Shown one piece after another: positions 30,169 to 37,353 of a DNA stretch of 64,000 bases. The position numbers and the translations under genes are program-made. This DNA is from Amycolatopsis pretoriensis (GTDB lineage Bacteria; Actinomycetota; Actinomycetes; Mycobacteriales; Pseudonocardiaceae): positions 496,001 through 560,000 of the forward strand of contig NZ_FNUJ01000001.1 of assembly GCF_900107925.1 (NCBI RefSeq), in the 5' to 3' direction. How positions within the stretch are numbered: the stretch's first letter is position 1; each line of letters opens with the position of its first letter. The notes beneath the pieces were generated by a model. The model had not been told where the DNA came from, did not search any database, and saw only the letters and a program-made list of their open reading frames with translations.

Positions 30169-30304
30169 CCGGAGGGTGTGGGTCTCAACAAGAGACTGAG
30201 CTGTTCGGAGCGAGATAGGTCACGTGGAGCCGGGAGGGTGCGAGGTGGAGGGGCTCGGGTGGCCGGGTGCTCCGGGGGCCGGGGTGGGTGGCGCTCGGCC
30301 GGAG

Positions 30305-30361
30305 GTGCAGCGAACGACGCATTCGGGACCTCCGGCGCCGCGAATGCGACTTTCGCAGCAC
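30305..30361. repeat. REP-like hairpin element, copy 1
   Basis: Contains GACGCATTCGGGACCTCCG followed by CGCGAATGCGACTTTCGC. The two halves pair (CGAACGACGCATTCG against CGAATGCGACTTTCG, mostly matched). A second copy lies 181 bases downstream. Confidence 0.65.
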
Positions 30362-30485
30362 TTCGTGGGCCCGGAGGTGGGGCGGGCGGACCAGCCGGCC
30401 GCGACCGCGCGAGGCGGAAGTGGGCCAAGAGCCCCCTTGCCGGGCGGGCGGACCAGCCCGACGGCCGCGACCGCGCTGGGCCGGA

Positions 30486-30541
30486 GTGCCGCGAAGGACG
30501 CATTCGGGACCTCCGCCGCCGCGAATGCGACTTTCGCGGCG
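30486..30541. repeat. REP-like hairpin element, copy 2
   Basis: Nearly identical to copy 1 over about 56 bases, with the same GACGCATTCGGGACCTCCG and CGCGAATGCGACTTTCGC halves. It lies 15 bases beyond the SRPBCC stop and could serve as its terminator. Confidence 0.65.
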
Positions 30542-30555
30542 TTCCAGGGGGCAGC

Positions 30556-31026
30556 TCAAGCCGCCGCGGCCTGGGCCTCCGCCCGCGCCTTGATCGCCGC
30601 CAAGGTGTGCTCGATCGACCGCACGTTGTACCCCGGCCGATCCGCGCGCCCCGTCACCCGCGGCCCCATGAACTTCCGGACCACCCAGCTGCCGATCCGG
30701 TACCAGTTCTCGGTGACCCGGCAGCCGTCCGCCGTCGGGGTCAGTACGTACTCCCACCGCGACACCCGTGACCCGATCGGGGTTCGCACGTCGAACGCGA
30801 ACCGGTGCCGCTCCTCGAACGCCACGACGCGGACCCGCGTCCACCACTGCAGGTCGCCGTTGCGGTTGCGGCCGCGGAAACGTGCTCCCAAGCCCGGCTC
30901 GTCGAGCCAGCGGCCGCCGATGTTCTCCGGGCTCAGCTCGCCCATCCGGGGCAGGTCGGTGACCCACGACCACACCGTGCCCGCGTCGGCCGGGACGTCG
31001 GTGGCGCGGGAAATCGTCGGTTCCAC
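30556..31026 (-). CDS. SRPBCC-family protein (polyketide cyclase-like)
   Basis: A 156-residue SRPBCC/START-like protein. It begins ISRATDVPADAGTVWSWVTD and has the beta strands WWTRVRVVAFEERHRFAFDV and RWEYVLTPTADGCRVTENW expected for a hydrophobic-pocket lipid or aromatic carrier. The length fits the family. The C-terminal helix ends in an alanine-rich tail. The GTG start at 31026 is inferred from fold length; the ribosome site is poor. Nothing nearby points to a specific ligand. Confidence 0.75.
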   Translation of the reverse strand: MEPTISRATDVPADAGTVWSWVTDLPRMGELSPENIGGRWLDEPGLGARFRGRNRNGDLQWWTRVRVVAFEERHRFAFDVRTPIGSRVSRWEYVLTPTADGCRVTENWYRIGSWVVRKFMGPRVTGRADRPGYNVRSIEHTLAAIKARAEAQAAAA

Positions 31027-31125
31027 GCCTCGACGGTGACAGTGCCGCCGGGTGCCCGGCAAGGGGTTCGGGCGGAGTCCGCAGCGGAGGAGATCCGGCG
31101 GTGAAAAACTCCCGCCCGCCACCTG

Positions 31126-31151
31126 GGTTGCCGACCCGGGGTTCTGGGTAT
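31126..31151 (+). promoter_or_regulatory. SigB/SigF-type promoter candidate
   Basis: GGTT (31126-31129), 16 bases, GGGTAT (31146-31151). This fits the actinobacterial stress-sigma pattern GNNT-N14-16-GGGTAY. It lies 38 bases before the bifunctional nuclease start. Confidence 0.5.
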
Positions 31152-31188
31152 CTCGCGCGCGGAGGAGTGTCCCGATACGGAGGGTGCG

Positions 31189-31704
31189 GTGGTCAGCGTG
31201 ATCCCGATCGAGGTGGTCGGAATGGCCGTCCCGGTGCCCGGCGAGGCGCCGCTGATGCTGCTGCGGGAGCCGGACGGGGCGCGCCGCTGGCTGGCGATCA
31301 TGATCGGGTACGGCGAAGCCGAGGCCCTCGTGCGGGCGCGTGAGCAGATCGCGCAACCGCGCCCGGGGACCATCGAGCTGCTCGGCGACGTGCTCGCGGC
31401 GTTCGGCCAGGGCGTCGCCGCGGTCGAGCTGACCGAGGTGCGGGACGGGATCTTCTACGCCGACCTCGTGCTCGCCTCCGGTACGCGCGTGTCGGCCCGC
31501 CCGAGCGACGCCGTCGCGCTCGGCCTGCGCCAAGGCGCGCCGATCAGCGTCGCCGAAGAGGTGCTCGACGTCGCGTCGGTGCAGCTGGAGGTCGAGCAGG
31601 AGGCCGAAGGCCCCGCCGCCGACGTGCTGGACACCGAGGCCGAGGTCGCCCGCTTCCGCGCCGAACTCGACGGGCTGCGTCCCGAGGACTTCGACGACCT
31701 GTAG
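31189..31704 (+). CDS. Bifunctional nuclease family protein (DUF151)
   Basis: A 171-residue DUF151/BFN protein. The core shows PLMLLREPDGARRWLAIMIG, the EAEAL helix, VRDGIFYADLVL and SARPSDAVALGL, all typical. Plant relatives are reported to have RNase and DNase activity and bacterial structures are trimeric; the physiological role in actinobacteria is unclear. The C-terminal 35 residues are acidic. GGAGG 5 bases before the GTG supports the start. A stress-sigma-type promoter candidate precedes it. Confidence 0.85.
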   Translation: MVSVIPIEVVGMAVPVPGEAPLMLLREPDGARRWLAIMIGYGEAEALVRAREQIAQPRPGTIELLGDVLAAFGQGVAAVELTEVRDGIFYADLVLASGTRVSARPSDAVALGLRQGAPISVAEEVLDVASVQLEVEQEAEGPAADVLDTEAEVARFRAELDGLRPEDFDDL

Positions 31705-31739
31705 AGAATCGTCTCCCGTACCCCAGTGACGGGAGAGCC

Positions 31740-32681
31740 ATGCCGGACTTCGTGACGAACACCGAGCCGCACCGGCGTGAGCTCCTGGTGCACTGCTACC
31801 GGATGCTGGGCTCGGTGCACGAGGCCGAGGACCTGGTCCAGGAGACGCTGGTCCGCGCGTGGAAGGCGTGGGACGGCTACGACCCGGCCCGCGCGTCGGT
31901 GCGCACCTGGCTCTACCGGATCGCGACCAACGCCTGCCTGACGGCGCTGGAAACCCGGTCCCGGCGGCCGCTGCCGTCCGGGCTCGGCCGGCCGAGCGAC
32001 GACCCGGACGCGCCGCTGACGCCGTCGTTCGAGATCCCGTGGCTGCACCCGTTCCCGGACGCGCGCCTCGACGACCCCGGCCTGCGCCTGGCCCGGCGCG
32101 GCACGCTGCGGCTGGCTTTCCTCGCGGCGATGCAGACGCTGCCGCCGAAGCAGCGCGCGGTCCTGATCCTGCGCGAGGTCCTGGAGTTCAGCGCGGCCGA
32201 GGTGGCCGGCTTCCTGGAGACGACCCCGGCGTCGGTCAACAGCGCTCTGCAGCGCGCCCGCGCCGGCCTCGGCGACCTGACGGCGGACGAGGTGCCCGAA
32301 CCGGACGACTCGGCGGTCGAGGCGGTCCTGGACCGGTACGTCCGCGCGTTCGAATCCGCCGACGTCACGGGCCTGGTCGAGCTGCTGACCGAGGACGTCG
32401 TGATGGAGATGCCGCCGGTGCCGCTGTGGTTCCTCGGCCCGGACGGCTACGGCCGCTTCCTGGAGCGGCTGTTCGCGATGCGCGGCCGCGACTGGCGCAT
32501 GACGCGCGCGGCGGCGAACGGGCAGCCCGCGCTGGTGGCCTACTGCCGGGACGACACCGGGGTGTACCGGCTGCACACGCTGCAGGTCTTCACCGTGGCC
32601 GGCGGGCGCGTGGCGCACAACGTGGTGTTCGCCGATCCCGCCGTGCTGGCGCTGTTCGACCTGCCGGCCGTGCTGCCATGA
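31740..32681 (+). CDS. ECF sigma factor with SnoaL-like C-terminal domain (SigG-like)
   Basis: A 313-residue sigma factor. Region 2 (about residues 12-75: LLVHCYRMLGSVHEAEDLVQ, WLYRIATNACL) and region 4 (about 130-180: LPPKQRAVLILREVLEFSAAEVA) are clear. A C-terminal SnoaL/NTF2-like domain (about 200-310) follows. This layout belongs to ECF groups that lack a membrane anti-sigma factor; the C-terminal domain tunes activity. Mycobacterial SigG is similar. GGGAG 5 bases before the ATG supports the start. No adjacent anti-sigma gene or marker enzyme of other ECF groups is seen. Confidence 0.88.
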   Translation: MPDFVTNTEPHRRELLVHCYRMLGSVHEAEDLVQETLVRAWKAWDGYDPARASVRTWLYRIATNACLTALETRSRRPLPSGLGRPSDDPDAPLTPSFEIPWLHPFPDARLDDPGLRLARRGTLRLAFLAAMQTLPPKQRAVLILREVLEFSAAEVAGFLETTPASVNSALQRARAGLGDLTADEVPEPDDSAVEAVLDRYVRAFESADVTGLVELLTEDVVMEMPPVPLWFLGPDGYGRFLERLFAMRGRDWRMTRAAANGQPALVAYCRDDTGVYRLHTLQVFTVAGGRVAHNVVFADPAVLALFDLPAVLP

Positions 32682-32694
32682 GTCCACAGTAGAT

Positions 32695-32728
32695 TCGACA
32701 GGGTTACCTGATCAGTCTACCCTGTCGA
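32695..32728. promoter_or_regulatory. MarR operator with embedded leaderless promoter
   Basis: TCGACAGGGT, 14 bases, ACCCTGTCGA: perfect 10-base arms, with a further CTGATCAG palindrome at the centre. A -35 TCGACA (32695-32700) and -10 TACCCT (32718-32723) with a 17-base spacer lie inside the arms. The predicted transcript starts at the MarR ATG. Autorepression is strongly suggested. Confidence 0.75.
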
Positions 32729-32730
32729 TT

Positions 32731-33168
32731 ATGACTTCGAAGAAGGCCGCGGCCGTCGCGGCCGCGCAGGACTTGCGCGTGCTCGTCGGCCGGCTGCGGC
32801 GGCGGATGATGGACGCGACGGCGGTCGGTGGCCTGACCTCCGCGCAGGCTTCCGCGCTGGCCCGGCTCGCGATCACCGAGCCGACGACGGCGAGCGTGCT
32901 GGCCGGCGGCGAGAAGGTGCGCCCGCAGTCGATGGCGGCGACCGTGGCCGCGCTGGCGAAGCTCGGCCTGGTCCGCCGCGAGGCCGACCCGGAGGACGGC
33001 CGCCGCCAGCTGCTCTTCCTCACGGCCGAAGGACGCGAGTACGCCCAGGGGGCCCGCGCCTCCCGGCACGAATGGCTGGCCCGGACCCTCGCCGACGGGC
33101 TCACCGAGGACGAGCTGGCGGTGGTGACCGAGGCGGTCGCCCTGCTCGGCCGGGTCGTCGAATCGTGA
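32731..33168 (+). CDS. MarR family transcriptional regulator
   Basis: A 145-residue winged-helix regulator. Helices TSAQASALARLAITEP and the recognition region KVRPQSMAATVAALAKLGLV precede the wing EADPEDGRRQLLFLTAEG; a dimerisation helix ends the protein. It is translated from an ATG two bases after a perfect operator, so its mRNA is probably leaderless and self-repressed. It overlaps the downstream MFS gene (GTGA), and the isochorismatase-like gene follows, giving a three-gene resistance-type operon. Confidence 0.92.
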   Translation: MTSKKAAAVAAAQDLRVLVGRLRRRMMDATAVGGLTSAQASALARLAITEPTTASVLAGGEKVRPQSMAATVAALAKLGLVRREADPEDGRRQLLFLTAEGREYAQGARASRHEWLARTLADGLTEDELAVVTEAVALLGRVVES

Positions 33169-34556
33169 CGGCCCGGCCGGGGACGCGGGACGGGTTCGAC
33201 CGCAAGCTGCTGGCCCCGCTCGTCTCGGGCGCGGTGCTGAACCCGGTCAACTCGACCGTCATCGCGGTCGCGCTGGTGCCGATCGGCGTCGCGTTCGGCG
33301 CCCCGGCCTCGGCGACCGCGTGGCTGATCTCCGCGCTGTACCTCGCCACCGCCGTCGGGCAACCGGTGGCCGGGCGGCTCATCGACACCTACGGGCCGCG
33401 CCCGGTGTTCCTGCCGGCGACGGCGCTGGTCGGCCTGGCCGGCGTGCTCGGCACGCTCGCGCCGAACCTGGGGTGGCTCATCGCCGCCCGGGTCGTCCTC
33501 GGCTTCGGCACGTGCGCCGGCTACCCGGCGGCGATGCGGCTCATCCGCGACGAGAGCGACCGCACCGGCCGCGACAGCCCCGCGTCCGTGCTCACCGTGC
33601 TGGCCATCTCCACCCAGACGATCTCGGTGATCGGGCCGGCCCTGGGCGGCCTCCTGATCGGTGTCGGCGGCTGGCGCACGACCTTCGCCCTCAACATCCC
33701 CATCGCGCTGGTCGCGTTCGTCCTCGGCGCGCGCCGTTTCCCCGGGGCGCCCAAACCCGCGGCGAAGGGGTCGTTCGACCTCGATCTGCCCGGCATGGCG
33801 CTGTTCGCGGGCTCGCTCGTCGCGGTGCTGCTGTTCCTGATGCACCCGGGTGCGGGGGACCGGTACCTGGCGGTCATCGCCGTCGCGGGGGCGGCGGGCT
33901 TCGCCGTGCGCGAGCTGACCTGCGCCCACCCGTTCATCGACCTGCGGCTGCTCGGCCGCAACGGCCCGCTGCTGCGGACCTACGGCCGGGCGCTGCTGGC
34001 CTACGTCATCGCCTACAGCTTCCTCTACGGCTACACGCAATGGCTCGAACACGGGCGTGGCCTGTCCGCGGCCGAGGCCGGGCTCGCCACCCTGCCGCTG
34101 TTCGCGACCGGGATCCTCGTGTCGCTGATCAGCGGGCGCCGCGAGCAGGTGCGCGGCAAGCTCGTCGTCGCCGCGCTCGGGCAGCTCGCCGGCTGCGCGC
34201 TGCTGCTGACGCTGGACTCTTCGGCCGCCGTCTGGCTGCTCGTCGTGGTCGCGCTCGTGGCCGGGATCCCGCAGGGGCTCAACAGCCTCGCGCTGCAGAA
34301 CTCCGTGTACCACCAGGCGAATCCCGCCGACATCGGCGCGTCGGCCGGGCTGCTGCGCACCTTCGGCTACCTCGGCGCGATCGTCTCTTCGGCGCTGCAA
34401 GGCGCTTTCTACGGACCCGCCGCCGAAACCGGCGGCCTGCACGACCTCGCGCTGCTGCTGCTCGGCATCGGCGTGGTGTTCCTCGCCGTCACCGCGTTCG
34501 ACCGATCCCTGTCCCAGCGCACCACCCCACCCGGAAAGGACGAAACCCGTGCTTGA
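33165..34556 (+). CDS. MFS multidrug exporter in the MarR operon
   Basis: A 463-residue DHA2-like exporter. It has the helix-1 segment NPVNSTVIAVALVPIG, the loop motif GRLIDTYGPRPVF, and GPALGGLLIG resembling motif C. It starts at a GTG overlapping the MarR stop and shares an 8-base overlap with the next gene, so the three are translationally coupled. The substrate is probably a xenobiotic or antibiotic sensed by the MarR protein. Sequence gives no closer hint. Confidence 0.88.
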   Translation: MTARPGTRDGFDRKLLAPLVSGAVLNPVNSTVIAVALVPIGVAFGAPASATAWLISALYLATAVGQPVAGRLIDTYGPRPVFLPATALVGLAGVLGTLAPNLGWLIAARVVLGFGTCAGYPAAMRLIRDESDRTGRDSPASVLTVLAISTQTISVIGPALGGLLIGVGGWRTTFALNIPIALVAFVLGARRFPGAPKPAAKGSFDLDLPGMALFAGSLVAVLLFLMHPGAGDRYLAVIAVAGAAGFAVRELTCAHPFIDLRLLGRNGPLLRTYGRALLAYVIAYSFLYGYTQWLEHGRGLSAAEAGLATLPLFATGILVSLISGRREQVRGKLVVAALGQLAGCALLLTLDSSAAVWLLVVVALVAGIPQGLNSLALQNSVYHQANPADIGASAGLLRTFGYLGAIVSSALQGAFYGPAAETGGLHDLALLLLGIGVVFLAVTAFDRSLSQRTTPPGKDETRA

Positions 34557-35133
34557 CCCGAACCGCACCGCCCTGCTCGTCATGGACTACCAGGAGGGGA
34601 TCGTCGGGCAGCTGCCCGGCACCGGCCCGCTGCTCGACCGCGTCGCCGGCGTCGTCGACGACGTCCGCGGCCGCGGCGGGCACGTCGGCTGGGTGCGCGT
34701 CGCCTTCGAGGACACCGAGTTCGACGCGATACCCGAAACGAGCATGTTCGCCCCGATCGCCGCCTCCGCCGACCTCCGCGCGGCGATGCACGCGGATGCG
34801 CCCGGCACACAAATCCACCCGAAGTTCGCTCCGCACGCCGACGACGTCCAGGTGCGCAAGATCCGCGTCGGCGCGTTCTCCACCACGGACTTGGCGGCGC
34901 AGCTGGAGAAGCGCGGCATCACGACGCTCGTCCTCGCCGGGCTCAGCACCAGCGGCGTCGTGCTGAGCACGGTCCGCGAGGCGATGGACCGCGACTACCG
35001 GATCGTCGTCCTGCGCGACGCGTGCGGCGACCGCGACCAGGCCACGCACGACTTCCTGACCGGCACGGTGTTCCCGCGCACCGCCACGGTCGTCGACGTG
35101 GCCGGGCTCGGCGACCTCTGGGACGTCCAGTAG
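34549..35133 (+). CDS. Isochorismatase-like hydrolase lacking the usual catalytic Cys
   Basis: A 194-residue protein of the isochorismatase/cysteine hydrolase superfamily. The catalytic aspartate is in LLVMDYQEG and the lysine in QVRKIRVGAF. The position that carries the nucleophilic cysteine in nicotinamidase-type members (TGxxTxxCV) reads AGLSTSGVVLST, so valine replaces it. Activity of the thiol type is unlikely; a different hydrolysis or a binding role is possible. The GTG at 34549 overlaps the MFS gene by 8 bases. Confidence 0.85.
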   Translation: MLDPNRTALLVMDYQEGIVGQLPGTGPLLDRVAGVVDDVRGRGGHVGWVRVAFEDTEFDAIPETSMFAPIAASADLRAAMHADAPGTQIHPKFAPHADDVQVRKIRVGAFSTTDLAAQLEKRGITTLVLAGLSTSGVVLSTVREAMDRDYRIVVLRDACGDRDQATHDFLTGTVFPRTATVVDVAGLGDLWDVQ

Positions 35134-35142
35134 GTTCGCTGC

Positions 35143-36783
35143 GTGCCCCGTCCCGCGACCGTGCCCGAGGCGGTGCTGCGCGTCTCGATCGTGGAGCGGC
35201 TGTTCGCCCGCGCGGACGACGACCGCCCGCTGTTCACCCACCAGGACCACAGCCACGACGCCGAGCACACGGTGACGTGGGCCGAGTTCGCCGCGCGGGT
35301 CCGCGTCGTCGCCGGCGAGCTGCGCCGGGTCGCCGAGCCGGGGGAGCGGGTCGCCGTCCTCGCCGGGCAGGAACTGGCGTACCCGCTCGCGTTCTTCGGC
35401 GCCCTCGCCGCCGGCCTGATCGCCGTCCCGCTGATGCCGCCGGGCAACCGCGCGCAGGCCGAGCGGCTCGGCGGGGTGCTGGCCGACTCCGGCGCGCGGG
35501 TGTGGCTGACGTCGTCGGCCGCGGCGGCGCGGGTCCGCGAGTTCGGCGACGCGGGCGACCTCCTGGTCGTCGACGAGCTGAGCGGGCCGGGCGCCGACCC
35601 GGTGCCGGTCGCGCCGGAAAGTCCCGCGTACCTGCAGTACACGTCGGGCTCGACGCGGGAGCCGGCCGGCGCGGTGATCCCGCACCGGGCGATCGTCGCG
35701 GCCTGCTGGCAGGGCAGCCGGGCCTACGCCGTGGACGAGGGCACGACCTGCGCGGGCTGGATCCCGTTCTTCCACGACATGGGCCTGATCCAGCTGCTGT
35801 GCCTGCCGGTCTTCGCCGGCGGGCGCGCGGTGTTCATGGCGCCGGCCGAGTTCGTGCACCGGCCGGCGCGCTGGCTGCGGCAGCTCGCGGACTACCCCGC
35901 GGTGTTCACCGCCGCCCCGAACTTCGCCTACGACCTCGCGGCCGAGGCCGGCGCCGAAGCCGGCCTCGACCTGTCGGACGTGCGGGTCGCGCTCAACGGC
36001 GCCGAACCCGTCCGGCCCCGCACGGGCGAGCGCTTTCTCGAGGTGTTCGGCCCGCACGGCTTCCGGCGCGAGGCGTACCGCCCGTCGTACGGGCTGGCCG
36101 AAGCCACCGTGTACGTCGCGAGCGCGGGGCCGGAAGGGCCGAGCGGCGCGGTGTTCGACCGCGAGACGCTCGCGCAGGGCCGGGCCGTCGAAACCGTCGA
36201 CGGCCAGGAACTGATCTCCGTCGGCCGGCCGATCGGGCAGGACGTGCGGATCGTCCACGAAGGACGGGAACAGCCGGAAGGCCTTGTCGGCGAGATCTGG
36301 ATCCGCGGTCCCAACGTGGCCACCGGCTATTGGAGGCGCGGCGACGCGGCCGCGTTCGACGCCACGCTGGACGGTGCCGGCGGCTGGCTGCGCACCGGCG
36401 ACCTCGGGGTCGTGCACCGCGGCGACCTCTACGTCACCGGCCGGCTCAAGGACCTCATCGTCGTCGACGGCCGCAACTTCCACCCGCAGGACATCGAGGC
36501 GGCGGCGGGCGAGGCCCACCCGGCCGTCCGCCGCGACCGCGTCGCCGCGTTCGGCGTCGCCGACGAGCACGGCGAAGGCGCGGTGGTGGTGGCCGAGTGG
36601 GCCCGAGATGCCGACGCCGACCTCAAAGAGGTGACCCGGGCGGTGCTGCGCGCGGTGTCGCGCGAGCACGATCTCACGCTCCGTGCGGTACATCTGGTCC
36701 CTTCCGGCGGACTTCCGCGCACATCGAGTGGCAAGGTCGCCCGGTCGGCGGCGAAGGCACGTTATGGTGGCGCCCGTGGGTGA
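35143..36783 (+). CDS. Fatty acyl-AMP ligase (FAAL-like)
   Basis: A 546-residue adenylate-forming enzyme. The ATP loop is YTSGSTREPAGAV near residue 167, followed by GWIPFFHDMGLI, YGLAEATVYVAS and GRLKDLIVVDGRNFHPQDIE-type FAAL signature (KDLIVVDGRNFHPQDIE). The A10 lysine is in RTSSGKVAR. FAALs activate fatty acids as acyl-AMP and pass them to an acyl carrier protein instead of CoA. The next gene, overlapping by 20 bases, encodes such a carrier. The GTG at 35143 is 9 bases after the hydrolase stop. Confidence 0.88.
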   Translation: MPRPATVPEAVLRVSIVERLFARADDDRPLFTHQDHSHDAEHTVTWAEFAARVRVVAGELRRVAEPGERVAVLAGQELAYPLAFFGALAAGLIAVPLMPPGNRAQAERLGGVLADSGARVWLTSSAAAARVREFGDAGDLLVVDELSGPGADPVPVAPESPAYLQYTSGSTREPAGAVIPHRAIVAACWQGSRAYAVDEGTTCAGWIPFFHDMGLIQLLCLPVFAGGRAVFMAPAEFVHRPARWLRQLADYPAVFTAAPNFAYDLAAEAGAEAGLDLSDVRVALNGAEPVRPRTGERFLEVFGPHGFRREAYRPSYGLAEATVYVASAGPEGPSGAVFDRETLAQGRAVETVDGQELISVGRPIGQDVRIVHEGREQPEGLVGEIWIRGPNVATGYWRRGDAAAFDATLDGAGGWLRTGDLGVVHRGDLYVTGRLKDLIVVDGRNFHPQDIEAAAGEAHPAVRRDRVAAFGVADEHGEGAVVVAEWARDADADLKEVTRAVLRAVSREHDLTLRAVHLVPSGGLPRTSSGKVARSAAKARYGGARG

Positions 36784-37039
36784 TCACCGCGCCGAGGTCA
36801 CGAAGGTCGTCAGCGAGACCTTCCGGCTCGACCCGGCCCTCGTCGAGCCCGACGCGCCGCTGGAGGAGCTGGGCATCGACTCGAAGGGCCGGATCAAGCT
36901 CCTCGCGGCGCTGGAGGTCTACTACGGCGTGACGATCGACCTGGACCAGCTCGATCGGTTCACCGACGTGGGTTCGGTGGCCGCCGTGCTCGCGGAAGCC
37001 CTGGGAACTGGCGGACCTACAGGAGAGGCTCGGAAATGA
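36764..37039 (+). CDS. Acyl carrier protein
   Basis: A 91-residue carrier protein. The phosphopantetheine attachment serine is S40 in LEELGIDSKGRIKLL; the usual residue after Ser is Leu, here Lys. Helices on each side match the four-helix ACP fold. GAAGG 7 bases before the ATG supports the start, inside the end of the ligase gene. The stop overlaps the EspC-like start as ATGA. The natural partner is the FAAL directly upstream. Confidence 0.88.
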   Translation: MVAPVGDHRAEVTKVVSETFRLDPALVEPDAPLEELGIDSKGRIKLLAALEVYYGVTIDLDQLDRFTDVGSVAAVLAEALGTGGPTGEARK

Positions 37040-37353
37040 GCGGCGGGGGGTACACCGCGACGACGGAAGCGTTGTCGACGGCGTCCAAGACCATCGGGGA
37101 CCTGGCGGAGCACCTGCTGGACGACAACCCGGACCTGCAGACCCCCCAGGTGACCGCGGAGGGGTTCGGCAAGGCGCACAACGCCCACGCGGCGAAGTAC
37201 ACCGCGGGCGCGCAGGCGCTGTGGGCCGCCGTCTCCGGCTACAGCAGCACGCTCGGCTCGTTCGGCACCAACCTCGGCACCGCCGGCTCGAGCTACGGCG
37301 CCAACGAGGAGAACCAGGCCGGCACGATCACGAACGCCGGGGGCTCGCTCTGA
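37036..37353 (+). CDS. EspC-like type VII secretion substrate
   Basis: A 105-residue helical hairpin protein. Two helices (about residues 7-30 and 42-84) are joined by a proline-containing loop. YGANE at residues 87-91 after the second helix matches the T7S export signal YxxxD/E. The second helix carries FGKAHNAHAAKY, typical of the ESX EspC family. Such proteins are exported through ESX systems, usually with the neighbouring gene product. It is coupled to the ACP gene (ATGA) and to the large gene downstream (TGATG). No ESX machinery genes are in the window. Confidence 0.75.
   Translation: MSGGGYTATTEALSTASKTIGDLAEHLLDDNPDLQTPQVTAEGFGKAHNAHAAKYTAGAQALWAAVSGYSSTLGSFGTNLGTAGSSYGANEENQAGTITNAGGSL

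Larger units (their letters stand above)
30169..30555. other. Non-coding region with REP-like repeats
   Basis: About 390 bases between the DHA2 exporter start and the SRPBCC stop. No gene is credible. It holds two copies of a hairpin-forming element and two copies of a GCGGGCGGACCAGCC segment (about 30382 and 30446), listed separately. Confidence 0.5.

Noticed and set aside
36683..36763. Longer N-terminus for the acyl carrier protein
   Set aside because: It would lie within the ligase gene and add a basic stretch unlike carrier proteins. The ATG at 36764 has GAAGG at a good distance.
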